Positions 18,116 to 26,497 of a DNA stretch of 64,000 nucleotides are shown in pieces. Numbering within the stretch: position 1 is the first letter of the stretch; each line of letters opens with the position of its first letter. Location: the NCBI RefSeq assembly GCF_031179285.1, contig NZ_JAPSHY010000002.1, positions 62,001-126,000 of the forward strand, given 5' to 3'. The notes under the pieces were generated by a model that saw only the letters and a list, made by a program, of their open reading frames with translations, was not told where the DNA came from and did no database searches. Origin of the DNA: Microbacterium sp. (GTDB lineage: Bacteria > Actinomycetota > Actinomycetes > Actinomycetales > Microbacteriaceae). The translations under genes were made by a program, and so were the position numbers.

Positions 18116-18222
18116 CTCGCATGGAGGAATGCGGACACGCAAGGATGCTCCGAGCAAAGGGCGCCCGCTACGCTGTGCCGGTCAGGCCCCGCAGCCGGCG
18201 GAACGCCGTGAAAGGAACCTCC

Positions 18223-18414
18223 GTGGACGTCGATCCCTCCTATGACGCGCGCCAGGCGGCCTTCGATGCCGCGAGTTCTGCGCAACGCCGCGCCATGACG
18301 GCATTCGAGGAGCACCTCGCCGACGCGATCGTGAACATGGTGCTTGCGATCGAACAGCTCGATAGCAAGCTCGACACTGTGCTCTCCGCGCAGCGCCCGG
18401 CCGAGCCCAGCTGA
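18223..18414 (+). CDS. Small hypothetical protein (63 aa)
   Basis: GTG 18223 follows an AAAGGA Shine-Dalgarno and opens a frame reading VDVDPSYDARQAAFDAAS to AQRPAEPS. The peptide is Ala-rich and predicted helical (possible short coiled coil: EEHLADAIVNMVLAIEQLDSKL, abbreviated). GC3 is high over the frame. It lies divergent from paaA. No family is recognised; the upstream in-frame GTG at 18208 is an alternative. Confidence 0.55.
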   Translation: MDVDPSYDARQAAFDAASSAQRRAMTAFEEHLADAIVNMVLAIEQLDSKLDTVLSAQRPAEPS

Positions 18415-18478
18415 TGTGAGGGGGCGCTGCTTGCCGCTCAGCACCGCTGAGAGTCCCGCGGCTGGGAGCCACCGGGGG

Positions 18479-18898
18479 TCAGTGCGAGCGGGAGATGAGC
18501 TCGAGGAGGGCCCGCCCGTATGCCTCCGCGGGATCGGGGTGCTCGAACTGCACAGGCTCTCCGGCGATCTCGATCTCGACGCGGAAGGTGTCCTCCAGAC
18601 GTACGAGCCGCCGGAACGTGCCGCGCAGCAACTCGCGGAGCTGGTCCTCGCGGGGCAGCCATACGGCATCCTCGAGCGTCACCGCGTCGAGCGCCCATTC
18701 GGTGGTCCCGTTGAAGGCGAGGTCGGTACCGCTCGGGGTGCGCCGTGCCTCGATCGTCATCTCGCTGACGGTGAAGATCTCGGCTTCGGCTTCGAGTTCG
18801 ACGTCGTCTGGAAGGTCGAGCTGGAACCGGTCGCCGCTGTCGGGATGCCAGACGAGGCCGGCTTCGCGCAGCGCGATGGCGAGTTCACGGGTGATCAC
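18479..18898 (-). CDS. Conserved actinobacterial hypothetical protein (139 aa)
   Basis: The sequence (ELAIALREAGLVWHP, FNGTTEWALDAV, WLPREDQLRELL) matches a small family common in Microbacteriaceae that databases often label CpaE-like pilus protein, a name I see no support for: no Walker motif or receiver domain is present. The start is GTG 18898, preceded by TAGCGT six bases upstream, so the mRNA is probably leaderless. It stands alone between the paa and dha regions. Confidence 0.7.
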   Translation of the reverse strand: MITRELAIALREAGLVWHPDSGDRFQLDLPDDVELEAEAEIFTVSEMTIEARRTPSGTDLAFNGTTEWALDAVTLEDAVWLPREDQLRELLRGTFRRLVRLEDTFRVEIEIAGEPVQFEHPDPAEAYGRALLELISRSH

Positions 18899-18904
18899 GT
18901 CTCC

Positions 18905-18910
18905 ACGCTA
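18905..18910 (-). promoter_or_regulatory. -10 box TAGCGT, leaderless start
   Basis: TAGCGT lies exactly six bases before GTG 18898, so transcription should start at or next to the start codon. This supports that start over others. Confidence 0.5.
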
Positions 18911-18932
18911 ACCCGCGGTGCCCGGTCGGGCG

Positions 18933-19700
18933 TCATTCCTCGGCAGGTGCCACCCGCGGCGGCCAGGCGGTGGCACCCAGCTCCCGCGAGATGTTGCGGG
19001 CCGTCTCGCGCAGTGCGTCGAGCACGGCGTCACTCGCCGGAAGCTGCGTCGACGGCAGGACCACGGCGACCGCGGCGACGATGTCGTTCGCGGCGTCGGC
19101 GATCGGTGCCGCCACCCACGACTCGCCCAGCACCGCCTCATCGTTCTCGCTCGCGCTGCCGCGATCGGCGATGGCCGGGAGGTCCAGGGTGAGGCGCGCG
19201 ACATCGGTGATCGTGTCGCCGGTGAGGCTCTGCAGCGGCTGCTCGAAGACGCTCCGCTGGAAGCCCAGGTCATACGCGAGCAGCACCTTGCCCATGGCGG
19301 AGGCGTGCGCCGGGATCGCCACACCGGTCTCCAGCATCTGCTGGCTGTCGTCGGGTCGCAGGTTGTGGTGGATGACGAGCACGTCGGTGAAGTGGGGAGC
19401 TCCGAGCCGGACGGAGAGGCGCGTGCGCCTGGCGAGCTCCTGCGTCCAGCGCATCGCGCGCGCCCGCACGTCCAGGGTGTCGAGGTACACGTTGCTGAGC
19501 CGCAGGAGCGTCGGACCGAGCATGTAACGCTGGCCCCCTCGCTCCTTGGCGACCAGCCCGTGCGCGCGCAGCGACTTCACGATGCCGTGCACCGTCGAGG
19601 GGGGAAGGCTCAGAGCCGACGCGAGATCGCTGATGCCGAGGTGCCGGGCCCCCTGCAGCAGTTCGAGCACCTTCGCGGCGCGATCGATGGCCTGGATCAC
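18933..19700 (-). CDS. IclR-family regulator of the dihydroxyacetone kinase operon
   Basis: This 255-residue regulator has an N-terminal winged helix (LGISDLASALSLPPSTVHGIVKSLRAHGL) and an IclR effector domain including HASAMGKVLLAYD. GTG 19700 is chosen because a strong AGGAGGG Shine-Dalgarno precedes it by seven bases; the track start at 19946 runs through the divergent promoter. It faces dhaK across 147 bp containing a 15-bp TTCG-N7-CGAA palindrome. It probably responds to glycerol or dihydroxyacetone, by analogy with IclR-type GylR. Confidence 0.87.
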   Translation of the reverse strand: MIQAIDRAAKVLELLQGARHLGISDLASALSLPPSTVHGIVKSLRAHGLVAKERGGQRYMLGPTLLRLSNVYLDTLDVRARAMRWTQELARRTRLSVRLGAPHFTDVLVIHHNLRPDDSQQMLETGVAIPAHASAMGKVLLAYDLGFQRSVFEQPLQSLTGDTITDVARLTLDLPAIADRGSASENDEAVLGESWVAAPIADAANDIVAAVAVVLPSTQLPASDAVLDALRETARNISRELGATAWPPRVAPAEE

Positions 19701-19761
19701 GGCCTGCCCTCCTTCTCCGGCTCGCCTTCGAGTCGGGTGTTCTCGTCGCGCCGAGATGCTC

Positions 19762-19823
19762 TTGACATCCCGGCACAGCCCGAGCATATTCGACATTAAC
19801 GAAAAGTATTCCGATTCCTCGGA
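19762..19823 (+). promoter_or_regulatory. dhaKLM promoter with two palindromic operator candidates
   Basis: A consensus-like -35 TTGACA (19762-19767), 17-bp spacer and -10 CATATT (19785-19790) form the best sigma-70 promoter in the window. The palindrome TTCGACATTAACGAA (19789-19803) overlaps the -10 end and start site, ideal for repression. A second, TCCGATTCCTCGGA, lies at 19810-19823. Binding by the divergent IclR protein is inferred; the 4-7-4 palindrome geometry equals that of the other IclR site at 3419. Confidence 0.7.
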
Positions 19824-19847
19824 TTTGAGATCAAAGGAGATCGCACG

Positions 19848-20840
19848 ATGAAGAAGCTCATCAACGCACCGGAAGACGTGCTCGTCGAGTCGCTGCGAGG
19901 AGTGAGCCTCGCTCATCCCGAACTCGCGGTCGACCTCGAGAACCACGTCATCACGCGTGCGACTCCCAAAGATCAGGGCAAGGTCGCCGTGCTCTCCGGA
20001 GGCGGCTCAGGGCATGAGCCCCTGCACGGCGGTTTCGTCGGGCTCGGGATGCTGGATGCCGCCGTCGCCGGCGAGGTGTTCACCTCTCCGACCCCCGACA
20101 AGGTGCAGGTGGCGACGAAGGCCGTCGATCGCGGTGCCGGCGTGCTCCACATCGTGAAGAACTACACCGGTGACGTGCTGAACTTCGAGATGGCCGCCGA
20201 GCTCGCCTCGATGGAGGGCATCGAGGTCGGCACCGTCGTCGTCGACGACGATGTCGCCGTGCAGGATTCGCTCTACACCGCCGGGCGCCGGGGCGTCGGC
20301 CTCACGGTGCTGCTCGAGAAGCTCGTGGGAGCGGCCGCCGAGGAGGGGCGCGACCTCGCGTCGGTCGTCGAGCTCGCGAAGCGCATCAACGGTCAGGGCC
20401 GTTCCATGGGGATGGCACTCACGAGCTGCACGGTGCCGGCCGCGGGCAAGCCCACCTTCGACCTGCCGGACGATCAGATGGAGATCGGCATCGGCATCCA
20501 CGGTGAGCCAGGGCGCCACCGGGAACCCCTCGCGCCGGCATCCGAGATCGCACGACAGCTCGTCGAGCCGATCCTCGCCGACCTCGACGCGGCAGGCCCT
20601 GCCATCGTGATGCTGAACGGCATGGGCGCCACCCCGCTCATCGAGCTCTACCTCATGTACGCGGAGGTCGCCGCGCTCCTCGAAAAGGGCGGAGTGCAGA
20701 TCGCCCGCAACCTCGTGGGCAACTACATCACCTCCCTCGACATGGCCGGATGCTCCGTGACGGTCCTCAAGGCCGACGACGAGCTGCTGCGCCTCTGGGA
20801 CGCACCGGTCAACACGCCGGGGCTGCGCTGGGGCGCGTGA
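19848..20840 (+). CDS. dhaK: Dihydroxyacetone kinase subunit DhaK
   Basis: This 330-residue subunit binds dihydroxyacetone covalently through the His in GIGIHGEPG (about residue 218). It has the DhaK fold motifs [15 protein letters not shown] and [14 protein letters not shown]. The start ATG follows AAAGGAGA. It is first in dhaK-dhaL-dhaM and phosphorylates dihydroxyacetone with ATP held by DhaL, which DhaM recharges from PEP. Confidence 0.96.
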   Translation: MKKLINAPEDVLVESLRGVSLAHPELAVDLENHVITRATPKDQGKVAVLSGGGSGHEPLHGGFVGLGMLDAAVAGEVFTSPTPDKVQVATKAVDRGAGVLHIVKNYTGDVLNFEMAAELASMEGIEVGTVVVDDDVAVQDSLYTAGRRGVGLTVLLEKLVGAAAEEGRDLASVVELAKRINGQGRSMGMALTSCTVPAAGKPTFDLPDDQMEIGIGIHGEPGRHREPLAPASEIARQLVEPILADLDAAGPAIVMLNGMGATPLIELYLMYAEVAALLEKGGVQIARNLVGNYITSLDMAGCSVTVLKADDELLRLWDAPVNTPGLRWGA

Positions 20841-20875
20841 CCCGCGCCGACGACGACGAACAGCGAAGGATCACC

Positions 20876-21520
20876 ATGACAGACACCATCGACACCGGCA
20901 CCCTCACCGCGTGGATCACCCGCTTCCGTGACGCGGTGACGGAGAAGCGCGAATGGCTCACCGAACTGGACTCCGCCATCGGCGATGCCGACCACGGAGC
21001 CAACATGGCGCGCGGGATGGCGGCGGTGGCGGACAAGCTCGGAGGTGTCGCACCCGGCACCGTCGATGAGCTGCTCAAGGGGGTCGGCATGACGCTGGTG
21101 AGTTCGGTCGGCGGGGCGAGCGGGCCCCTGTACGGGACGTTCTTCCTGCGCATGGGGATGACGGCGGGCACCGTCACAGAGCTCGACGCCACCGCGCTCG
21201 CCGCAGCGCTGCGGGCAGGACTCGACGGGATCGTGGCTCGTGGAAAGGCGGAGGCGGGCGACAAGACGATGTTCGATGCGATGGCGCCCGCCGTCGACGC
21301 GCTCGATGCCGCGATCGCGGGCGGGGCGAGCATGGCCGATGCGGCGCGCACCGCCGCCGAAGCCGCATCCGCCGGGCGCGACGCCACCCTCCCGCTCGTC
21401 GCCCGCAAGGGCAGGGCCAGCTACCTCGGCGAGCGCAGCACCGGCCACCTCGATCCGGGAGCGGCATCCACGGCGATCCTGTTCGAGACCCTCGCCACGA
21501 CGATCGCCGAACGCACCTGA
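20876..21520 (+). CDS. dhaL: Dihydroxyacetone kinase ADP-binding subunit DhaL
   Basis: This 214-residue subunit has the nucleotide/Mg-binding GDADHGANM motif near residue 37 and the VGGASGPLYG and GDKTMFDA segments. DhaL carries ADP/ATP as a bound cofactor. The start is ATG 20876 with GAAGGA upstream, not the track's 20750. The stop overlaps the dhaM start by one base (TGATG). Confidence 0.95.
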   Translation: MTDTIDTGTLTAWITRFRDAVTEKREWLTELDSAIGDADHGANMARGMAAVADKLGGVAPGTVDELLKGVGMTLVSSVGGASGPLYGTFFLRMGMTAGTVTELDATALAAALRAGLDGIVARGKAEAGDKTMFDAMAPAVDALDAAIAGGASMADAARTAAEAASAGRDATLPLVARKGRASYLGERSTGHLDPGAASTAILFETLATTIAERT

Positions 21521-24039
21521 TGATCGGCATCGTCGCCGTCTCCCACAGCGCTCGTCTCGGGGAGGCGGCCCTCGAGCTTGCCCTGCAGATGGTGCCGAGC
21601 GGGGGTGCCCGCGTGCTCGTCGCCGCCGGCGCCGGAACCGATGCCGACGGCGGAGCCGTGCTCGGCACCGATGCCGTCGCCGTCGCCTCGGCGATCGACG
21701 AGCTGGCGACCGACTGCGACGGCGTCGTGGTGCTCATGGATCTCGGCTCGGCCGTGCTCAGCGCCGAACTCGCGCTCGAGCTGCGCGCGAGCGATGTGCC
21801 GGTGCGGCTGGTGCCGGCGCCCTTCGTGGAGGGACTGCTGGCGGCGGTGGTCTCGGCTGCGGCCGGGGCGTCGCTTGGGACCGTGGCGTCGGAGGCGACG
21901 GCGGCTCTCGGCGCCAAGACCGGGCAGCTCGGCGAGGAACGGGCGGATGCCGGCGACAGGACGCAACCGGACGGGCAGGGCGATTCCGCGACGGCGGCGG
22001 CGGCGGATGACGGCGGCGTCGAGACGCGGATCGTGACGGTGCGCAATCCGCTCGGCATCCATGCGCGTCCCGCAGCTCTCATCGCGGAGGCGTCGGCGGG
22101 TTCGGATGTGCGGCTGCGCCGTCTGCCGGACGGCCCGGAGGCGGCGGCCGGGAGCCTCTCCCGCCTCCTCATGCTCGGCGCCCGCCAAGGTCAGGAACTG
22201 GAGCTTCGAGCGGCCGGATCCCACGGCAGGGCGGCACTCGAGCGCCTCGTCGCTCTGTTCGATGACGGGTTCGGCGAGGGGACGGCGCCGGCGACCGCGG
22301 CATCCGCCGCCACGGCGACCACTCCCTCGGAGCGTGCCCAGGCAGCGTCCGCGGAGCGGGAAAACCGCATGGCGGTGCCCTCCGGCACGACGCTGCGCGG
22401 GCGGGGCGTCAGCGCCGGTCTCGCGGCCGCCGAGGTCGTGCATCTCGCACCACCGGTTCCGGAGCCTGCCGCCGGAGTGATCATCGAACCGTCCGCGCGC
22501 GCTGACGAGGCGGCGAGCATCGAGTGGGCGGCCGTCGCCGTCGCCGACGACCTCCGCTCCCGCACGGACGCCGCGACCGGTGAGGCGCGGGCGATCCTCG
22601 ACGCGTCGCGACTGCTCGCGTCCGATCCCGAACTGGTGTCGGAGGCGACCGCCCTTGTACGCACCCGGGGGCGCAGCGCCGCACGGGCGGTGTGGGAGAC
22701 CGCCGCGGCACATGAGCGGGCGCTGGCATCCCTGGGCGGCCGGATGGCCGAGCGGGTCGCCGACATCCGCGACGTCCGCGACCGCATCGTCGCCGAGATC
22801 CTCGACCTGCAGATGCCCGGCATCCCGAAGCGCGACGAACCGTTCGTGCTCGTGGCGAGCGATCTCGCCCCCGCCGACACGGCCGCGCTCGAAGGAGGCA
22901 ACTGCGTCGCTCTCGTGACAGAGCACGGCGGGCCGACCTCGCATACTGCGATCATCGCTCGCTCGCTCGGCCTGCCGGCGGTCGTGGGGGTCGCGCAGGC
23001 GACCGCCATCCCCAGCGGAACAACGGTCGTCGTTGACGGAGACCGCGGCATCGTCGAGGTCGACCCGCCCGAGTCGGCAGTGCAGCATGCACGAGCCGCC
23101 GCGATCGTGGTCGCCTTCGACGGAGCCGGCCGGCTCGCGGACGGACGCTCGATCCCGCTCCTCGCCAACGTCGGCGGTGACGCCGACGCCGTGTTCGCCG
23201 CGGCGGCACACGCCGAGGGCGTGGGGCTGTTCCGCACCGAGTTCTGCTTCCTCGACAGGACCGATGCGCCGACCGTCGATGAGCAGGTCGCAGCCTACCG
23301 CGGCGTGCTGGCGCCGTTCCGTGGACGGAAGGTCGTTGTGCGCACCCTCGACGCCGGAAGCGACAAGCCGCTGCCGTTCGCGAACGCCGACCACGAGGAC
23401 AACCCCGCACTGGGCGTCAGGGGTCTGCGCATCGCGCGCCGGGCGCCGGGGCTGCTCGATGACCAGCTGCGTGCTCTTTCCCTCGCGGCATCCGCTGAGG
23501 GCGCCGACGTCGAGGTGATGGCTCCGATGGTGTCGACGATCGACGAGGCCGCGGACTTCGCCGAGCGCTGCCGCAGCAACGGCCTCGCGCGGGTCGGGGT
23601 GATGATCGAGACACCGTCCGCCGCGCTCCTGGCCACCGAGCTGTTCGAAGTGGTCGACTTCGCCAGCATCGGCACCAACGACCTCGCGCAGTACACGATG
23701 GCCGCCGATCGCCTGCTCAGCGATCTCGCCGACCTCAACGACCCGTGGCAACCCGCGGTGCTGCGCCTGATCGCCGCGGTGGGAGATGCGGGTCGGGCAG
23801 CCGGCAGAGGCGTCGGCGTCTGCGGCGAGGCCGGGGGAGACCCCGCGCTGGCGCCGGTGCTCGTCGGTCTCGGTGCGACGAGCCTCTCCATGACGTCGCG
23901 AGCGCTGGGCCGAGTGGCGGCGGCGCTGTCGACCGTGACTGATGACGACTGCCGCCGGGCGGCATCCGCAGCTCTCGCAGCGCCGTCGGCCGATGAAGCC
24001 CGTGCGGCGGCATCCGCGGTGCTGACGCGCCGGCCCTGA
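21520..24039 (+). CDS. dhaM: DhaM-HPr-enzyme I fusion (PEP-dependent phosphoryl donor)
   Basis: This 839-residue protein has three parts. Residues 1-135 are the EIIA-Man-like DhaM domain with active-site His near position 9 (VSHSARL). Residues about 168-250 are HPr with phospho-His in PLGIHARPA. From about residue 285 there is a full PTS enzyme I: swivelling domain with GGPTSHTAIIARS, then the PEP-binding TIM barrel with EGVGLFRTEF, GTNDLAQYT and GVCGEAGGDP. E. coli DhaM has only a truncated EI part; here the barrel is complete, so the protein should load phosphate from PEP without a separate EI. Low-complexity Ala/Glu linkers join the domains. Confidence 0.94.
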   Translation: MIGIVAVSHSARLGEAALELALQMVPSGGARVLVAAGAGTDADGGAVLGTDAVAVASAIDELATDCDGVVVLMDLGSAVLSAELALELRASDVPVRLVPAPFVEGLLAAVVSAAAGASLGTVASEATAALGAKTGQLGEERADAGDRTQPDGQGDSATAAAADDGGVETRIVTVRNPLGIHARPAALIAEASAGSDVRLRRLPDGPEAAAGSLSRLLMLGARQGQELELRAAGSHGRAALERLVALFDDGFGEGTAPATAASAATATTPSERAQAASAERENRMAVPSGTTLRGRGVSAGLAAAEVVHLAPPVPEPAAGVIIEPSARADEAASIEWAAVAVADDLRSRTDAATGEARAILDASRLLASDPELVSEATALVRTRGRSAARAVWETAAAHERALASLGGRMAERVADIRDVRDRIVAEILDLQMPGIPKRDEPFVLVASDLAPADTAALEGGNCVALVTEHGGPTSHTAIIARSLGLPAVVGVAQATAIPSGTTVVVDGDRGIVEVDPPESAVQHARAAAIVVAFDGAGRLADGRSIPLLANVGGDADAVFAAAAHAEGVGLFRTEFCFLDRTDAPTVDEQVAAYRGVLAPFRGRKVVVRTLDAGSDKPLPFANADHEDNPALGVRGLRIARRAPGLLDDQLRALSLAASAEGADVEVMAPMVSTIDEAADFAERCRSNGLARVGVMIETPSAALLATELFEVVDFASIGTNDLAQYTMAADRLLSDLADLNDPWQPAVLRLIAAVGDAGRAAGRGVGVCGEAGGDPALAPVLVGLGATSLSMTSRALGRVAAALSTVTDDDCRRAASAALAAPSADEARAAASAVLTRRP

Positions 24040-24052
24040 CCCTGGCCTCGGC

Positions 24053-24104
24053 GGGTCGCCCCTGACCCAGACGGGTCGCCCCTGATCTGGCCGGTCGCCC
24101 CTTT
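24053..24104. repeat. Three tandem copies of a 20-bp repeat
   Basis: GGTCGCCCCTGA appears at 24054 and 24074, with a third, GGTCGCCCCTTT, at 24093, directly after the dhaM stop codon. The unit is about 20 bp. No role is evident. Confidence 0.7.
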
Positions 24105-24110
24105 CAAGCT

Positions 24111-24164
24111 CGAAGTGCGCAAAGTGCTGCATATCCGCGCGGATCGAGCACTTCGCGCACGTCG
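24111..24164. terminator. Hairpin with nested palindrome downstream of dhaM
   Basis: The 18-bp arms CGAAGTGCGCAAAGTGCT and AGCACTTCGCGCACGTCG pair at 16 of 18 positions. The loop contains a perfect palindrome ATCCGCGCGGAT. It may end the dha transcript or be a REP-like element; it lies just upstream of the recQ-like gene. Confidence 0.6.
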
Positions 24165-24215
24165 AACGGTTCGGTGGCGGTCGTCGTGTCGGTCGCGTGA
24201 GGCAGAGTGGGACCC

Positions 24216-26336
24216 ATGACTTCGACCACACACACCCGCGACGCCGCGATCACTGCGCTGCGCGAACTGGTCGGCCGCTCTGATGCGGAGTTCCACGAGG
24301 GGCAGTACGAGGCGATCCAGGCACTCGTGGAGGGTCGTCGCCGCGCCCTGGTGGTGCAGCGGACCGGCTGGGGGAAGTCGGCGGTCTACTTCGTGGCGAC
24401 GCTGCTGCTGCGACGGCAAGGCGCCGGACCCACCGTCCTCGTCTCACCCCTGCTGGCGCTCATGCGGGATCAGATCTCGGCGGCCGAGCGCGCCGGCGTG
24501 CGGGCGGTGGCCATCAACTCCACGAACGCGCACGAGTGGAGCGATGTGCTCGCGCAGCTCGATCGTGACGAGGTCGACGTCCTGCTGGTGTCACCGGAAC
24601 GGCTGAACAACCCGGCGTTCCGCGAGCAGCAGCTTCCAGCGCTCGTCCGCCGCATCGGGATGCTCGTCGTCGACGAGGCACACTGCATCAGCGACTGGGG
24701 GCACGACTTCCGGCCGGACTACCGCCGGCTGCGCGACCTCATCGCCCAGATGCCGGCCGAGGTGCCGGTGCTCGCCACCACGGCCACGGCGAACAGCCGT
24801 GTGGTGGCGGACGTCGCCGAGCAGCTGGGCGCCACCGCGAGCGGTCCGGGGGAGGAGGCGGGTGAGGGAGTGCTGACCATCCGCGGGCCTCTCGCGCGAG
24901 CGTCGCTCCGCCTGGGGGTGCTGCGGCTGCGCGATTCCGCGAGCCGACTGGCATGGCTGCTCAGCCACCTCGACGAGCTGCCCGGCTCGGGGATCATCTA
25001 CACCCTGACGGTGGCCGCCGCCGTCGACACCGCGCGACTTCTCAGCGACCGCGGGCATGCCGTGCGCGCGTACACCGGCCAGACCGACACCGACGAACGC
25101 ACGGAGTCGGAAGCGATGCTCAAGCGCAACGAGGTGAAGGCGCTCGTCGCGACGAGCGCGCTCGGGATGGGTTTCGACAAGCCCGACCTCGGTTTCGTGC
25201 TGCACCTCGGTGCGCCGTCCTCGCCCGTCGCCTACTACCAGCAGGTCGGTCGCGCCGGCCGGGCGAGCGACAGCGCCGACGTGCTCCTGCTCCCTGGCAC
25301 CGAGGATCGCGACATCTGGCACTATTTCGCGACGGCGTCGATGCCGGATCAGGAACGTGCCGAACGCGTCATCGCGGCCCTCGGAGATGCGCCGGTATCC
25401 ACGCCGGCACTGGAGGCGATGGTCGACATCCGCCGGACGCCGCTCGAGCTGCTGCTCAAGGTGCTCGACGTCGACGGTGCGGTGCGCCGGGTGCAGGGCG
25501 GATGGGTCGCGACCGGCCAGCCGTGGGTGTACGACGCCGCACGCTACGAGCGCATCGCGGCCGAACGCGTCGCCGAGCAGCAGCACATGATCGACTACGA
25601 GCACACCGACGGATGCCGGATGGAGTTCCTGCAGCGCTCGCTCGACGACGACACGGCAGCGCCGTGCGGCCGATGCGACAACTGCGCCGGCGTCTGGTTT
25701 CCTCGTGAGATCGGCGCGGCGGCGACCACCGCGGCGGCGCAGTCTCTGGATCGCGTCGGCGTCCCGATCGAGCCGCGGCGCGCGTGGCCGACGGGTGCCG
25801 ACCGTCTCGGCGTTCCCGTCAAGGGCCGGATCGCCGCGAGCGAGCAGGCCGGTGAGGGCCGGGCGCTGGCGCGGCTGACCGACCTCGGCTGGGGCGGCGC
25901 CCTGCGCGAGTTGTTCGCCGCCGGCGCCGTCGACGCACCCGTCGCCCCTCAGCTCCTCGCGGCGTGTGTGCGCGTGCTCGCGGACTGGGACTGGGACGAA
26001 CGGCCGGTGGCTGTCGTCGCGATGCCTTCCCGCTCCCGCCCGCTTCTCGTCGACTCCCTCGCCCGCGGGCTCGCCGAGGTCGGCCGGCTGCCGTACCTCG
26101 GGGCCCTCGAGCCGGCGGGCGGAGGACCGGCGGGCCAGCCCGGCGGTAACAGTGCGTTCCGACTCGCCGGCGTCTGGGAGCGATTCAGCGCGGATGCGCT
26201 CGACATCCCGGTGGGACCTGTGCTGCTGGTGGATGATCAGGCGGACAGCCGCTGGACGCTCACCGTCGCCGCTCGGGCGCTCCGGCAGGCGGGCGCGACC
26301 GCGGTGCTCCCGTTCGTGCTCGCGCTGCGCGGCTGA
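24216..26336 (+). CDS. RecQ-family DNA helicase with C-terminal phosphoribosyltransferase-like domain
   Basis: This 706-residue protein has an N-terminal RecQ helicase: Walker A variant RTGWGKS (Trp in place of the usual Gly), DEAHCISDW box, LVATSALGMGFDKPD and QQVGRAGRA, then a Cys cluster (C...PCGRCDNC) for zinc. After about residue 480 there is no HRDC domain. Instead the C-terminus reads VAVVAMPSRSRPLLVDSLA and VGPVLLVDDQADSRWT, the PRPP-loop pattern of ComF-type phosphoribosyltransferases. The domain is probably regulatory or binding, since a PRTase substrate is unclear. ATG 24216 is preferred over GTG 24207. Confidence 0.9.
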   Translation: MTSTTHTRDAAITALRELVGRSDAEFHEGQYEAIQALVEGRRRALVVQRTGWGKSAVYFVATLLLRRQGAGPTVLVSPLLALMRDQISAAERAGVRAVAINSTNAHEWSDVLAQLDRDEVDVLLVSPERLNNPAFREQQLPALVRRIGMLVVDEAHCISDWGHDFRPDYRRLRDLIAQMPAEVPVLATTATANSRVVADVAEQLGATASGPGEEAGEGVLTIRGPLARASLRLGVLRLRDSASRLAWLLSHLDELPGSGIIYTLTVAAAVDTARLLSDRGHAVRAYTGQTDTDERTESEAMLKRNEVKALVATSALGMGFDKPDLGFVLHLGAPSSPVAYYQQVGRAGRASDSADVLLLPGTEDRDIWHYFATASMPDQERAERVIAALGDAPVSTPALEAMVDIRRTPLELLLKVLDVDGAVRRVQGGWVATGQPWVYDAARYERIAAERVAEQQHMIDYEHTDGCRMEFLQRSLDDDTAAPCGRCDNCAGVWFPREIGAAATTAAAQSLDRVGVPIEPRRAWPTGADRLGVPVKGRIAASEQAGEGRALARLTDLGWGGALRELFAAGAVDAPVAPQLLAACVRVLADWDWDERPVAVVAMPSRSRPLLVDSLARGLAEVGRLPYLGALEPAGGGPAGQPGGNSAFRLAGVWERFSADALDIPVGPVLLVDDQADSRWTLTVAARALRQAGATAVLPFVLALRG

Positions 26337-26427
26337 GACAACCCGAGCGTCGGGCGGTGAGCACGCCCCGGGTAGGGTGCGCGCGCCCGGCGGCATCCGC
26401 GCGCCGTGCGGCATCCGCGCGTCGACG

Positions 26428-26487
26428 ATGGAAGAAGACAGATGTCGGTTCTCGCGACCCTCGATCGACGTCTGTCTTCTTCGTTGG
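26428..26487. repeat. 60-bp hairpin element, copy 2
   Basis: The arms GAAGAAGACAGATGTCG and CGACGTCTGTCTTCTTC pair at nearly all positions. Same length and layout as copy 1 at 13231, with changed but still pairing arm bases. It lies between the convergent recQ-like and paaZ genes, where it can act as a bidirectional terminator. Confidence 0.7.
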
Positions 26488-26497
26488 GCGCGCGCGG

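Noticed and set aside
18500-18900. CpaE pilus function for the 139-residue protein
   Set aside because: No ATPase or receiver motif; the database label for this family is not supported by the sequence.
24207-24215. GTG start of the recQ-like gene (MGPM)
   Set aside because: ATG 24216 is nine bases downstream and a CAGAGT box lies seven bases before it; the GTG lies inside that promoter region.
21421-24231. 936-residue antisense ORF opposite dhaM
   Set aside because: Shadow of the DhaM-HPr-EI fusion, no recognisable domains, Arg/His-rich composition.
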